From: Clostridium sp.
GTDB taxonomy: Bacteria > Bacillota > Clostridia > Clostridiales > Clostridiaceae
Assembly (NCBI RefSeq): GCF_029267215.1
Contig: NZ_JARIDH010000038.1
Location: 1-51,165, forward strand
Reading direction: 5' to 3'
Length of the DNA: 51,165 nucleotides
Under the pieces are notes generated by a model that worked only from the letters and a program-made list of their open reading frames with translations, ran no database searches and was not told the origin of the DNA. A program made the translations under genes and the position numbers. Position 1 is the first letter of the stretch. Each line of letters begins with the position of its first letter. Shown piece by piece: positions 1-8,682 of the stretch.

Positions 1-1299
1 TGGTGAAAGAGTTATTATATCTCCTTCTTTAGCTATTTCTTTTGCTATTATAACAACTTCTTCTAAGTCTTTTCCACTGTATATAGGTACTTCTATACCT
101 TTTTCTTCTTTTAATTTATTAAAAGCATCTTCTATTTTTTGTTTAGTTGCACCAAATAGTACTATTGCTTTTATTTTTTCATATCCTTCATAAGCTAATG
201 GTTCAAATGGAACATGTTTATCATATCCACCTGCTAAAAGTATAACAGGTTTATCAAAAGCTTTTAATCCTGCTAATGTTCTTGTTGGTGTTGAAGCTAT
301 AGAATCGTTGTAGTATTTTACCCCTTCAAATTCTCTTACAAATTCACATCTATGTTGAACTCCACCAAATGTTTCTGCAACATTTTTCATTGATTCTATT
401 GATACTTCATCATATACAGCTAAGAATGCAGCTAAATAATTTTCAACATTATGCATTCCTTTTATTACTATATTTTCTTTTTTGCACACTTCTTTTCCAT
501 GAACATATAGTTTTCCGTCTTTATAGTATGCATCTTCCCCTTCAGTTTTCTTTGAACTGAATTTAACAACTTTTCCTTTAGCTTCTTTATCTAAATTTTT
601 AGTTATTTCATTTTCATCATTTATTACTAAAAGATCATTTTCTCTTTGATATTTTAATATGTTCTTTTTAGCATCTATATATTCTTGCATATCTTTATGC
701 ATATCTAAGTGGTTTGGAGTTATATTTGTTACTATAGCTACATCTACTTCTGTATCCATAGTCATAAGTTGAAAACTTGATAATTCTAGAACAACTTTAT
801 CTTCTTTTTTTATTTCTTCTATGTTTGAGAATAAAGGTGTTCCTATATTTCCACCTGTCCAAGTTTTAAAGCCTTGTTCTGATAATAATTTGGATATTAT
901 TGTAGTAGTTGTTGTTTTTCCATCACTACCTGTAACTGCGTAAACTTTAGCTTTGCAATATTTTACAAATTCCTCCATCTCTGAAGTTATATATGCACCT
1001 TCATTTTTACATCTAACTAATGCTTCACTATCTATTCTCATAGATGGTGTTTTAAATACAACCTCAAAACCCGTTAATCTATCTAAATAACCTTTTCCAA
1101 GTTCTAAATTTACACCCATTTTTTCAAACTCTTTTGCAATTTCACCTAAGTCTTCTGCTGACTTCATATCAAAAGCTGTTACTTTTGCACCAAGTTTAAC
1201 TAAAAACTTTATAAGTGGTATATTGCTTACCCCTATACCAACAACGGCTACATTTTTTTCTTTTATAAATTCTTTAAACTCATTAAAGTCTTTCTTCAT
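1..1299 (-). CDS. murD: UDP-N-acetylmuramoylalanine--D-glutamate ligase, C-terminus cut by window edge
   Basis: Cytoplasmic Mur ligase that adds D-glutamate to UDP-MurNAc-L-alanine in peptidoglycan precursor synthesis. My translation from the ATG at 1299 is open for 433 codons to the window edge. It shows an N-terminal nucleotide-binding start (GIGVSN, residues 21-26), the ATP loop GSDGKTT (124-130), the Mur-family segment [11 protein letters not shown] and a C-terminal ligase domain with HRCEFV and NDSIASTPT. MurD is usually about 450-460 residues, so only the last few tens of residues are missing. The start follows a GGAGG-like site (reverse of ggcctcc at 1305-1311). It is divergent from hydE. 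Family assignment is firm; nothing is odd in the visible part. Confidence 0.95.
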   Translation of the reverse strand, partial: MKKDFNEFKEFIKEKNVAVVGIGVSNIPLIKFLVKLGAKVTAFDMKSAEDLGEIAKEFEKMGVNLELGKGYLDRLTGFEVVFKTPSMRIDSEALVRCKNEGAYITSEMEEFVKYCKAKVYAVTGSDGKTTTTTIISKLLSEQGFKTWTGGNIGTPLFSNIEEIKKEDKVVLELSSFQLMTMDTEVDVAIVTNITPNHLDMHKDMQEYIDAKKNILKYQRENDLLVINDENEITKNLDKEAKGKVVKFSSKKTEGEDAYYKDGKLYVHGKEVCKKENIVIKGMHNVENYLAAFLAVYDEVSIESMKNVAETFGGVQHRCEFVREFEGVKYYNDSIASTPTRTLAGLKAFDKPVILLAGGYDKHVPFEPLAYEGYEKIKAIVLFGATKQKIEDAFNKLKEEKGIEVPIYSGKDLEEVVIIAKEIAKEGDIITLSP

Positions 1300-1609
1300 T
1301 ATTATGGCCTCCAAAATTTTCACCAATATTTTAATGGTTCATTATAAATTATATCCCATTTCTTTCTAATTATATCACTATGGAAATCCCCATTCCATAT
1401 TATTATAGCTTATTCTCTAGCTTTCTATTTCGTTCTATTGCTAATTTTATAAAAATATTCATGTTATAATAATTATTAATCTATTTTTCTTTGTATTGTT
1501 TTAAAATTAATGTTGAAGTATAATTATTAATCAATAATTAATTTAGATTAAAAAAGGTATTAGGTAGAAACTAAAAATCCTTGTAAATAAATCAAATAGG
1601 AGGATTATT
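1300..1609. other. Divergent intergenic region murD / hydE
   Basis: 310 bases, very AT-rich, with no open frame that looks like a gene. It must hold the murD promoter (minus) and the hydE promoter (plus, listed separately). I see no riboswitch or strong inverted repeat. Confidence 0.6.
1496..1524 (+). promoter_or_regulatory. Candidate sigma-A promoter of hydE
   Basis: TTGTTT (1496-1501), 17-base spacer, perfect TATAAT (1519-1524). It lies 85 bases before the hydE ATG and would give a roughly 80-base leader. Inferred from pattern only; AT-rich DNA gives chance matches. Confidence 0.45.
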
Positions 1610-2659
1610 ATGAACGAAATTATAGAGAGAGCAAAGAAAACTCATGAGCTTTCAAAAGATGAAATCATAGCTTTATTAAAGGATGATTCAATAAATGAAG
1701 AACTTTTTAATGCTGCTGATGAAGTCAGAAAAGAACGTCTTGGTGATGAAGTTCACTTAAGAGGTCTTATTGAATTCACGAATATATGTAAAAGAAATTG
1801 TATGTATTGTGGTCTTAGAAGAGATAATAAAAATCTTAATAGATATAGACTTACTCCAGAAGAAATTATGGATTTTGCAAATAAAGCTGTTGGTTATGGT
1901 TATAAAACTTTAGTCCTTCAAGGTGGAGAAGATGATTGGTTTACAGTTGAAAGATTAGTTCCAATAGTAAAGGAAATCAAAAAATTAGGAGTAGCTTTAA
2001 CTTTAAGTATTGGTGAAAGACCTTATGAAGAATATAAAGCATTAAAAGAAGCTGGTGCTGATAGATTCTTATTAAGAATTGAAACTACTGATAAAGAATT
2101 ATATGAAAAGTTAGATCCTGGTATGAGTCATGAGAATAGAATGGAATGTCTAAGAAACTTAAAGAAATTAGGATATGAGACTGGAAGTGGATGTCTTGTT
2201 GGACTTCCTGGACAAACAATTGAATCATTAGCTGATGATATTTTATTTTTTAAGGAACTTGATGTTGATATGAATGGTATAGGTCCATTTATTCCAAATG
2301 AAGATACTCCTCTTGCCAATGCAGAGGGTGGTCAATTTGAATTAGCATTAAAGGTCATGGCAATAGTTAGAATTCTTTTACCTGATATAAATATTCCTGC
2401 AACAACTGCCATGGAAACTCTAAATAAACAAGGAAGAGTTATTGCGCTTAAATGTGGAGCAAACGTAGTTATGCCTAATGTTACAGAGGGAGAATATAGA
2501 AAGCTTTATGCTTTATACCCAGGTAAAATTTGTACTGGAGATACTCCTGCTCATTGCAGAGGATGTATTTCTGGAAAAATTAGAGGTATAGGTAGAATTG
2601 TATCTGATGGACCTGGTTTTAGAGATAATGGTTTTGGTCCTAAAAATAAACTTAAATAA
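1610..2659 (+). CDS. hydE: [FeFe]-hydrogenase maturase HydE, radical SAM enzyme
   Basis: Radical S-adenosylmethionine enzyme that works with HydF and HydG to build the diiron part of the hydrogenase H-cluster in the cytoplasm. The 349-residue length matches the family. The radical-SAM cluster motif CKRNCMYC gives C60, C64 and C67. Near the C-terminus C308, C316 and C319 keep the C-x7-C-x2-C spacing of the accessory cluster in Thermotoga HydE. The first residues after AGGAGG at 1600-1605 fit the chosen ATG. The gene stands alone, with its own promoter and terminator; hydF, hydG and a hydrogenase structural gene are not in the window. BioB and PylB are related radical SAM enzymes, but the C-terminal cysteine pattern and overall sequence favour HydE. 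Confidence 0.9.
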   Translation: MNEIIERAKKTHELSKDEIIALLKDDSINEELFNAADEVRKERLGDEVHLRGLIEFTNICKRNCMYCGLRRDNKNLNRYRLTPEEIMDFANKAVGYGYKTLVLQGGEDDWFTVERLVPIVKEIKKLGVALTLSIGERPYEEYKALKEAGADRFLLRIETTDKELYEKLDPGMSHENRMECLRNLKKLGYETGSGCLVGLPGQTIESLADDILFFKELDVDMNGIGPFIPNEDTPLANAEGGQFELALKVMAIVRILLPDINIPATTAMETLNKQGRVIALKCGANVVMPNVTEGEYRKLYALYPGKICTGDTPAHCRGCISGKIRGIGRIVSDGPGFRDNGFGPKNKLK

Positions 2660-2722
2660 ATATAATTTTTTATTTTCAAACAAAAATTTATATTTATAAT
2701 TTTATCTTAATTAATATATAAT

Positions 2723-2763
2723 AAAGGACTTTAGAATTATAAGTTTCAATTCTAAAGTCCTTT
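2723..2763. terminator. Bidirectional terminator between hydE and the GltD-like gene
   Basis: Perfect 16-bp stem, 2723-2738 with 2748-2763 (aaaggactttagaatt and its complement), 9-base loop, A-run on the left and T-run on the right. It serves convergent hydE (plus) and the flavoprotein gene (minus). Confidence 0.9.
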
Positions 2764-2824
2764 TAAATTTAGTATTTATTGTTTTAAAATATTAACTTCA
2801 ATTTTTATAAAGCGTAATTTTTAA

Positions 2825-4066
2825 TTAATTATTTTTACAAAACTCATCTATAGCTTCAGAAACTTTTTTACTATTTGCAACAGCTTCAACAACTGTTTTA
2901 GGACCACTTACTACATCTCCTGAAGCAAATACTCCATTCATTGTTGTTATTCCATTTTCATCTGTTTCAACTAATCCCCATTTATTAATTGAAAGCTCTT
3001 TACTTGTTGAAACTATATTATCTCTTGGTGCCTGACTTATAGCAACTATTATTGAATCACATTTAAATATATCTTCACTATCTTCAATACTTCTAAATGA
3101 TGTTCTTCCATCTTCTGAAACAATTCTTTCAGTTTTTATGTACTTGATTCCATCTTCATATATTTCTAATGGTGCTTTATATAGTTCAAATTTAATCCCA
3201 TCTTCTTTAGCCTCTTCTATCTCAACCTTTGTAGCTGGCATATCTTCAAAACTTTTTCTATATAAAACATAAGTATCAGCACCATTTCTCTTGGCAGTTC
3301 TAGCTGCATCCATAGCCACATTACCTGCTCCTATTATTACAACTTTTTCTCCTAAATTATATGATTTTGGTGCTTTTAAATAATCTATAGCGTAATGAAC
3401 ATTTCCTAATGTTTCTCCCTTAACATTTAAAGTCTTAGGATTCCATACACCAGTTGCTATGAATATTGCTTTATATCCATCATTTTTTAGCATGTCCAAT
3501 GTTATTACTTTACCAACTAATGTGTTAGGTCTTATTTTTACATTTAATTTAAGTAATGCTTCTTCATATTTATCTATTATTTCTCTTGATAATCTAAAAT
3601 CAGGAATACCATATCTTAAAACTCCACCTATTTTATCATTTTCCTCAAAAATAGTTACTTGATATCCTTTTTTAGCTAAAATAAATGCTGCAGTTATTCC
3701 TGCTGGGCCTCCTCCTATAATAGCTATCTTGTCTTCTAGAATTTCACTTTGAATAAGTTCTAAATTTTCTAAGTACTCAGTTGAAATCAATCTCTCTATT
3801 TCACTAAAATTTACTGGTGTTTCTTTTATTCCTCTTATACAATTTCCTTTGCATTGATTCTCATGAGGACAAACTATTGAACAAACAACAGATAATGGGT
3901 TGTTTTCAAATAATATATCTCCAGCTTCTTTAATTTTATCTTCTTTAAATAAACCTATTACTTCTGGAATAGGAGTGCTTATTGGACAATTAGCTTTACA
4001 TCTTGGATTTTTACACATAAAGCATCTTAAAGCTTCTTCTTTTAAATTTTGCTCATTTAATGTCAT
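2825..4066 (-). CDS. GltD-like NAD(P)-dependent FAD/Fe-S oxidoreductase (glutamate synthase small-subunit family)
   Basis: 413-residue soluble flavoprotein of the GltD/NfnB family, which moves electrons between NAD(P)H, FAD and iron-sulfur clusters. The N-terminal ferredoxin-like part has C15, C18, C23, C27 and C62, C66, C72, C76, the ligand pattern for two [4Fe-4S] clusters. An FAD Rossmann motif IIGGGPAGITAA follows near residue 115 and an NAD(P) motif IIGAGNVAMDAAR near 245. It is shorter than classical GltD (about 470-490). No large glutamate synthase subunit (gltB) or NfnA partner is adjacent, so the true electron partner is unknown. The start follows a GGGGG run. Family is firm, the physiological reaction is not. 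Confidence 0.8.
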   Translation of the reverse strand: MTLNEQNLKEEALRCFMCKNPRCKANCPISTPIPEVIGLFKEDKIKEAGDILFENNPLSVVCSIVCPHENQCKGNCIRGIKETPVNFSEIERLISTEYLENLELIQSEILEDKIAIIGGGPAGITAAFILAKKGYQVTIFEENDKIGGVLRYGIPDFRLSREIIDKYEEALLKLNVKIRPNTLVGKVITLDMLKNDGYKAIFIATGVWNPKTLNVKGETLGNVHYAIDYLKAPKSYNLGEKVVIIGAGNVAMDAARTAKRNGADTYVLYRKSFEDMPATKVEIEEAKEDGIKFELYKAPLEIYEDGIKYIKTERIVSEDGRTSFRSIEDSEDIFKCDSIIVAISQAPRDNIVSTSKELSINKWGLVETDENGITTMNGVFASGDVVSGPKTVVEAVANSKKVSEAIDEFCKNN

Positions 4067-4163
4067 ATTTAATAACCCCCTAATTTCTTAATACTATATA
4101 AGAAATTTCTTCTTTGTTTTCATAATATATTATCTTATCAAAATAATTTAATAAAGTCACTTT

Positions 4164-5030
4164 CTATTTAAAACTTACATATTCACCTACTGGTAAGCAC
4201 ATAGCATCTTGACTATGACCTAAATTTTCAGTTTTTATTATAGGAATATTTCTATGTTCCACAAAACTTTTAACAAGTTCTATAATATTAGGTGAGTACT
4301 CTTTTTTTTGCATTTCAGTGAATTCACCTAAAATAATTCCTTTTATCTCATCAAAAACGCCTAAATTTTTATACTGAGTTAAATATGTAATCATCTTTGC
4401 TACATTACCACTAAAACTTTCTAAGAATAATATTTTATCCTTAAAACTTGGCATATATTTAGTTCCTGCAAGTTTTAAGAAACATCTTATATTTCCTCCA
4501 ACAACTACTCCTTCTAGACTTTTTCCATTTATCCATTCATAAGTTATATTAAAAAGATCTTTTTTTCCATCAATAAATGTACCTTTGAAATTTTTTAATT
4601 GTTCTTCTTTATAATTTCCTGCTAAATTTCTTAATTGATAGTTATATGTAGGTATATTACACTGTGAATAAATTGCATTTAATAATACAGTTAAATCACT
4701 ATATCCACAAAAAGCCTTGGGATTATTTTTTATAACCTCAAAATCTATGTAATCTAAAACCTCATTAGCTAAATCCCCACCTGAAACATCAAAAATCATC
4801 TTTACCTCTTCATTTAAGAATAATTTTTTTAAAGAATCCGCTCTCTCTTTTCCAGATCCACTAAAAAGATTATATTTTTTAGCATATAAAGTTTCAGCCT
4901 CTAAGCATTCTATTTCTATACTTTTTAAATTTTCTTTTACTATATTTAATATATCCTTATTTTTTCTACTAAGACCATTAGAACAAGCTATTATTCCTAT
5001 ACTATCTCCTTTTTTTAAAAAGCTATTCAT
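4164..5030 (-). CDS. S66-family LD-carboxypeptidase / MccF-like peptidase
   Basis: 288-residue serine peptidase of family S66, whose members trim L,D-linked D-alanine from recycled murein tetrapeptides (LdcA) or hydrolyse microcin C (MccF). The likely catalytic triad is visible: nucleophile S111 in GYSDLT, E204 in LFLESF, H272 in LGHSQD. The frame is open upstream to 5111, but the ATG at 5030 is preceded by GGAGG at the right distance and begins with the family's usual GDSIGIIACS, so I chose it. No signal peptide, so it acts in the cytoplasm. Its neighbours do not tell murein recycling from peptide-antibiotic immunity. Confidence 0.85.
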   Translation of the reverse strand: MNSFLKKGDSIGIIACSNGLSRKNKDILNIVKENLKSIEIECLEAETLYAKKYNLFSGSGKERADSLKKLFLNEEVKMIFDVSGGDLANEVLDYIDFEVIKNNPKAFCGYSDLTVLLNAIYSQCNIPTYNYQLRNLAGNYKEEQLKNFKGTFIDGKKDLFNITYEWINGKSLEGVVVGGNIRCFLKLAGTKYMPSFKDKILFLESFSGNVAKMITYLTQYKNLGVFDEIKGIILGEFTEMQKKEYSPNIIELVKSFVEHRNIPIIKTENLGHSQDAMCLPVGEYVSFK

Positions 5031-5208
5031 AAAAAAACCTCCAAAAAAATGGACATATATCAAAATATAATAATAAGAGTTATTTTGATACATGCCCAAG
5101 TTAGTAAACATTTTATTTTTATAATATCAAACCATATTCTATATATTAGATATAAAGTTTTCAAAATATAAACTTTTATATTCTTAAATAAAAAAAATAA
5201 ATAAAATA

Positions 5209-6327
5209 TTACTTAGCTATACTTTCTTTTACTATCTCAAGAACAATCTTTGATAGTGTTCCTAAATCCTCAATTTTCATGTGTTCCTCTAAAGTATGAG
5301 GTTTTCTTTCTCCACTTGAAAGATTAACAGCTTTAATTCCATTGCAATTGAAAATATTTGTATCACTTCCACCACCTGAAGCCTTAGTTACTCCTTCTAT
5401 TCCTAAGTTTTTGAAAGCTCTCTTAGCATGTAAAACTATATCATCATTATCTTCTATAACGAAAGCACCATACATTCTATTTACTTTAATATCAATTTCT
5501 CCTCCAAATTTTTCAGTAGAAGCTTTGAAAGTTTCAATCATATGCTTAGTTTGAGCGTCTAATTTCCAAGTTACTGTACTTCTAGCCTCAGCATCAATTA
5601 TAACTTCAGGACAAACTACGTTATTTGCAACTCCTCCTGATATTTTTCCTATATTAGCAGTAGTATCTTCATCTACTCTTAAAAGTTTCATATTAGCTAT
5701 GGCATCAGAAGCTATTTGTATAGCACTTATTCCATCTTCTGGTGAAACTCCTGCATGAGACGGTTTACCTTTTATAACAATCTTTAAAGTATCATGAGCA
5801 GGTCCAATTGTAGTTATAAATCCTGGATCTCCACTTGTATCAAAAAGGAAGGCTTTCTTAGCTTCTATTTTTGAATAATCTAAATTTTTAGCTCCCAAAA
5901 GGCCAGTTTCTTCAGCTATAGTAAATACTACTTCTAAATTAGCATGATCTATATTATTTTCTTTTATAACTCTCATAGCTTCAATAATTGCAGCTATTCC
6001 ACCTTTATCATCTCCACCTAGTATAGTTGTTCCATCACTATATATAACGCCATCTTTTATTATTGGCTTTACTCCTTTACCAGGTTTAACAGTATCCATA
6101 TGACATGCAAAAAGAATAGTTTCTCCTTCTACATTTCCTTTTAATCTGGCTATTAAATTTCCTGTATTTGAACCAACTTTTTCTCCACTATTATCAAATT
6201 CAACTTCAAATCCTGCTTCAAGTAAATCTTTTTCTAATCTCTTAGCAAAATTTCCTTCTTCATAAGTTTCACTATCTATTTGAATATAATCTAAAAAACT
6301 ATCTAAAACTCTTTTTTCATTTATCAT
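5209..6327 (-). CDS. M20-family metallopeptidase, PepT-like
   Basis: 372-residue zinc-dependent exopeptidase of the M20/peptidase T-like group, cytoplasmic, probably cleaving small peptides for amino-acid supply. Seen: H76-x-D78 in ACHMDTV, the bridging acid in GGDDKGG (about 106), catalytic E139-E140 in AEETGLLGA, DTSG further on and a C-terminal KPHTLEEH with the last metal-ligand histidine. The middle (about 180-300) is the dimerisation lid. GGGAGG before the ATG at 6327 sets the start. B. subtilis YqjE is a comparable PepT-like protein; true tripeptidase activity is not proven by sequence. Confidence 0.85.
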   Translation of the reverse strand: MINEKRVLDSFLDYIQIDSETYEEGNFAKRLEKDLLEAGFEVEFDNSGEKVGSNTGNLIARLKGNVEGETILFACHMDTVKPGKGVKPIIKDGVIYSDGTTILGGDDKGGIAAIIEAMRVIKENNIDHANLEVVFTIAEETGLLGAKNLDYSKIEAKKAFLFDTSGDPGFITTIGPAHDTLKIVIKGKPSHAGVSPEDGISAIQIASDAIANMKLLRVDEDTTANIGKISGGVANNVVCPEVIIDAEARSTVTWKLDAQTKHMIETFKASTEKFGGEIDIKVNRMYGAFVIEDNDDIVLHAKRAFKNLGIEGVTKASGGGSDTNIFNCNGIKAVNLSSGERKPHTLEEHMKIEDLGTLSKIVLEIVKESIAK

Positions 6328-6438
6328 AATTTTATGCCTCCCTAAAAATGTAATAAACTTTATTAAATTATATCATAAATACAACTGTACCCATATTAAG
6401 AACATATTAATATTTCAAATTATAAACTTGTAAAAATA

Positions 6439-6477
6439 AAACCTATAGATAATGAATTTTTCACTACCTATAGGTTT
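6439..6477 (-). terminator. Terminator of glyS
   Basis: 10-bp stem, 6439-6448 with 6468-6477 (aaacctatag / ctataggttt), followed on the minus strand by a T-rich run. It lies 18 bases past the glyS stop. Confidence 0.8.
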
Positions 6478-6494
6478 ATTGTTTAATAATTTTA

Positions 6495-7898
6495 TTAGAA
6501 TTCTAAGCTCTTTTCAATTATAGCTCTTACATATTCTATTTTAACTCTTTCTTGTTCCATATTATCTCTATTTCTTATAGTAACACATCCATCGTTCTCA
6601 GTTTCGAAGTCAACTGTTATACAGAATGGAGTACCTATTTCGTCTTGTCTTCTGTATCTCTTACCTATACTTCCAGTTTCATCAAAGTCTATATTGAAAT
6701 GTTTGCTTAATTCAGCATAAACCTCATCAGCCTTCTCTGATAATTTCTTAGAAAGTGGTAATACAGCAGCTTTGAATGGTGCTAAAGCTGGATGTAAATG
6801 CATAACTGTTCTTACATCAACTTTTCCATTAGCAGCTTCCAATTCTTCTTCATCATAAGCTTCAACTAAGAATGCTAATGCAACCCTGTCAGCTCCTAAT
6901 GATGGTTCTATAACATATGGTACGTATTTCTCGTTAGTTGTTGGGTCTAAGTAAGTCATGTCTTGACCTGAATGCTCAGCATGCTTATTTAAGTCATAGT
7001 CTGTTCTATCAGCTATTCCCCATAATTCTCCCCATCCAAATGGGAATAAATATTCTATATCTGAAGTAGCATTTGAGTAGAAGCTTAATTCTTCCTCTCC
7101 ATGATCTCTCATTCTTATGTTATCTTTGTTTATTCCTAAATTTAATAGGAAGTTCCAACAACTTTCTTTCCAGAAATTGAACCATTCTAAGTCAGTTCCT
7201 GGCTTACAGAAGAATTCAAGTTCCATTTGTTCAAACTCTCTAGTTCTGAAAGTAAAGTTACCTGGAGTTATTTCATTTCTGAAAGATTTACCTATTTGAC
7301 CTATTCCAAATGGCACTTTCTTTCTTGAAGTTCTTTGAACTGATTTAAAGTTTACAAATATACCTTGAGCTGTCTCTGGTCTTAAGTAAACTTCGTTCTT
7401 ACTATCCTCAGTTATTCCTTGGAAAGTTTTGAACATTAAGTTGAATTTTCTTATATCAGTATAGTTTAATTTTCCACATTTAGGACAAACTATGTTGTTC
7501 TTAGTTATGTAGTCCATTAATTCTTCATTAGTCCATCCATCAGCTGTAGCTACTTCCGCTCCATTTTCAGTCATATGATCTTCAACTAATTTATCAGCTC
7601 TAAATCTAGCTTTACACTCTTTACAATCCATTAGAGGATCTGAGAATCCACCTACGTGACCTGAAGCTACCCAAACTTCTCTATTCATTAAGATAGCTGA
7701 ATCTAATCCAACGTTATATTTGCTTTCTTGAACGAATTTCTTCCACCACGCTTTTTTAACATTGTTTTTGAATTCTACTCCAAGTGGGCCGTAATCCCAT
7801 GAGTTTGCAAGTCCACCGTAGATTTCTGAACCTGGGAATATGAATCCTCTATTCTTACATAAGGCTACTATTTTATCCATAGTTTTTTCTACTGCCAT
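6495..7898 (-). CDS. glyS: Glycyl-tRNA synthetase, class II alpha2 type
   Basis: Charges tRNA-Gly with glycine in the cytoplasm. The 467-residue chain has the class II core: motif 1 region with [12 protein letters not shown] near the N-terminus, motif 2 [19 protein letters not shown] and motif 3 [12 protein letters not shown], followed by an anticodon-binding domain from about residue 365. CxxC pairs (CKECK, CPKCGK) lie in the insertion between motifs 1 and 2. An upstream in-frame ATG at 7913 is itself part of the ATGGAGG ribosome binding site, so translation must start at the ATG at 7898 (MAVEKTMDK). A glycine T-box leader precedes it, so expression should rise when tRNA-Gly is uncharged. 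Extra leader of about 140 bases with a hairpin (7984-8011) separates T-box and start. Confidence 0.97.
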   Translation of the reverse strand: MAVEKTMDKIVALCKNRGFIFPGSEIYGGLANSWDYGPLGVEFKNNVKKAWWKKFVQESKYNVGLDSAILMNREVWVASGHVGGFSDPLMDCKECKARFRADKLVEDHMTENGAEVATADGWTNEELMDYITKNNIVCPKCGKLNYTDIRKFNLMFKTFQGITEDSKNEVYLRPETAQGIFVNFKSVQRTSRKKVPFGIGQIGKSFRNEITPGNFTFRTREFEQMELEFFCKPGTDLEWFNFWKESCWNFLLNLGINKDNIRMRDHGEEELSFYSNATSDIEYLFPFGWGELWGIADRTDYDLNKHAEHSGQDMTYLDPTTNEKYVPYVIEPSLGADRVALAFLVEAYDEEELEAANGKVDVRTVMHLHPALAPFKAAVLPLSKKLSEKADEVYAELSKHFNIDFDETGSIGKRYRRQDEIGTPFCITVDFETENDGCVTIRNRDNMEQERVKIEYVRAIIEKSLEF

Positions 7899-7983
7899 TT
7901 CAATTACCTCCATTTATATTAAATAAATTATTTTTTATATTAAATTCTTCTCTAAAAAAAGAAGTTTAAACTCCTTAAAGAAA

Positions 7984-8011
7984 TATTTCTAACAGAATTA
8001 TCTGCTAGAAA
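7984..8011 (-). other. Hairpin in the glyS leader downstream of the T-box
   Basis: Arms ATTTCTA and TAGAAAT with inner CAG/CTG pairs, no T-run after it. It sits between the T-box terminator and the glyS ribosome binding site, so it is part of the read-through message. Possibly a processing or stability element; function unknown. Confidence 0.5.
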
Positions 8012-8045
8012 TACTCATGTAGATTAACAGAATAAGGGCTTTGTT

Positions 8046-8250
8046 ATAAAATAAAAAAAGCTCTTTACATTCAAAGGGACGAAATTAAATTCCGCGGTTC
8101 CACCCTTTTTAGCAAAAGCTCATCTCTCTTAAAACAATTGTACTCAAAAGCTCCCTTCATTTTAATATCTTGATAACTTTCACCACCCGTTACCTCTCTA
8201 AAAAGAAAATTAAAACTACTCCTCTTCATCATAGTACATATTAAGTTATA
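8046..8250 (-). promoter_or_regulatory. T-box riboswitch of glyS, glycine (GGA) specifier
   Basis: The minus strand carries the T-box core GGGTGGAACCGCG (8105 down to 8093) and the paired CGTCCC a little further on, followed by a T-run near 8054. In stem I the segment ATGAAG-GGA-GC places a GGA glycine codon at 8154-8152; it has the same local layout as the AAC specifier of the asnS T-box in this window. Uncharged tRNA-Gly should pair here and prevent termination. Confidence 0.92.
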
Positions 8251-8256
8251 TTCTTA

Positions 8257-8284
8257 ATTTTATCAAAACTAAATTATATGTCAA
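8257..8284 (-). promoter_or_regulatory. Promoter of the glyS T-box transcript
   Basis: Minus strand TTGACA (8284-8279), 16-base spacer, TAAAAT (8262-8257). The -35 abuts the T-run of the tRNA-Asn terminator. Confidence 0.7.
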
Positions 8285-8287
8285 TAA

Positions 8288-8336
8288 AAAAAGAATTTAT
8301 AAACATATAAATTTTATATACTTATAAATTCTTTTT
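8288..8336 (-). terminator. Terminator of tRNA-Asn
   Basis: 15-bp perfect stem (8288-8302 with 8322-8336), then a 2x2 internal loop and 7 more pairs; the minus strand continues with a T-run. Confidence 0.75.
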
Positions 8337-8357
8337 ATCTATTTTTGAATAAAAAAA

Positions 8358-8432
8358 TGGCTCCTCGGAGAGGACTCGAACCTCCAACCTATCGGTTAAC
8401 AGCCGAGTGCTCCACCATTGAGCTACCGAGGA
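8358..8432 (-). tRNA. tRNA-Asn (GTT)
   Basis: 75 bases with encoded CCA. Acceptor TCCTCGG/CCGAGGA, discriminator G, anticodon loop CTGTTAA giving GTT, T-loop GGTTCGAGTCC. Read on the minus strand between the lysS terminator and the glyS T-box. Confidence 0.97.
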
Positions 8433-8446
8433 ACATTTACAAATTT

Positions 8447-8474
8447 ATTATATCATATTTAAAATAAAAAACAA
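8447..8474 (-). promoter_or_regulatory. Candidate promoter of tRNA-Asn
   Basis: Minus strand TTGTTT (8474-8469), 16-base spacer, TATAAT (8452-8447), 15 bases before the mature tRNA 5' end. Confidence 0.5.
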
Positions 8475-8648
8475 TAGTTTTTTTATTATTTTCCATAAAA
8501 TTTTTTATATTTTTTCCACTCAGTATTCTAAGTAAATTTATGCATAAATATCTCTAAAAATATAATTAAATATTAACTACTATTTTTAAAATTTAGCTAA
8601 TATAAAAAGATTTAATTTCTATATATTTTTTATAATAAAAATAAAAAA

Positions 8649-8670
8649 GAGTTTACTTAAAAGCAAACTC
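8649..8670 (-). terminator. Terminator of greA-lysS
   Basis: Stem GAGTTT/AAACTC (8649-8654 with 8665-8670), T-run on the minus strand, 13 bases past the lysS stop. Confidence 0.7.
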
Positions 8671-8682
8671 CTTTTATAAAAA

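Noticed and set aside
369-560. Small plus-strand frame inside murD
   Set aside because: Low-complexity Leu/Phe/His translation antisense to a conserved Mur ligase domain.
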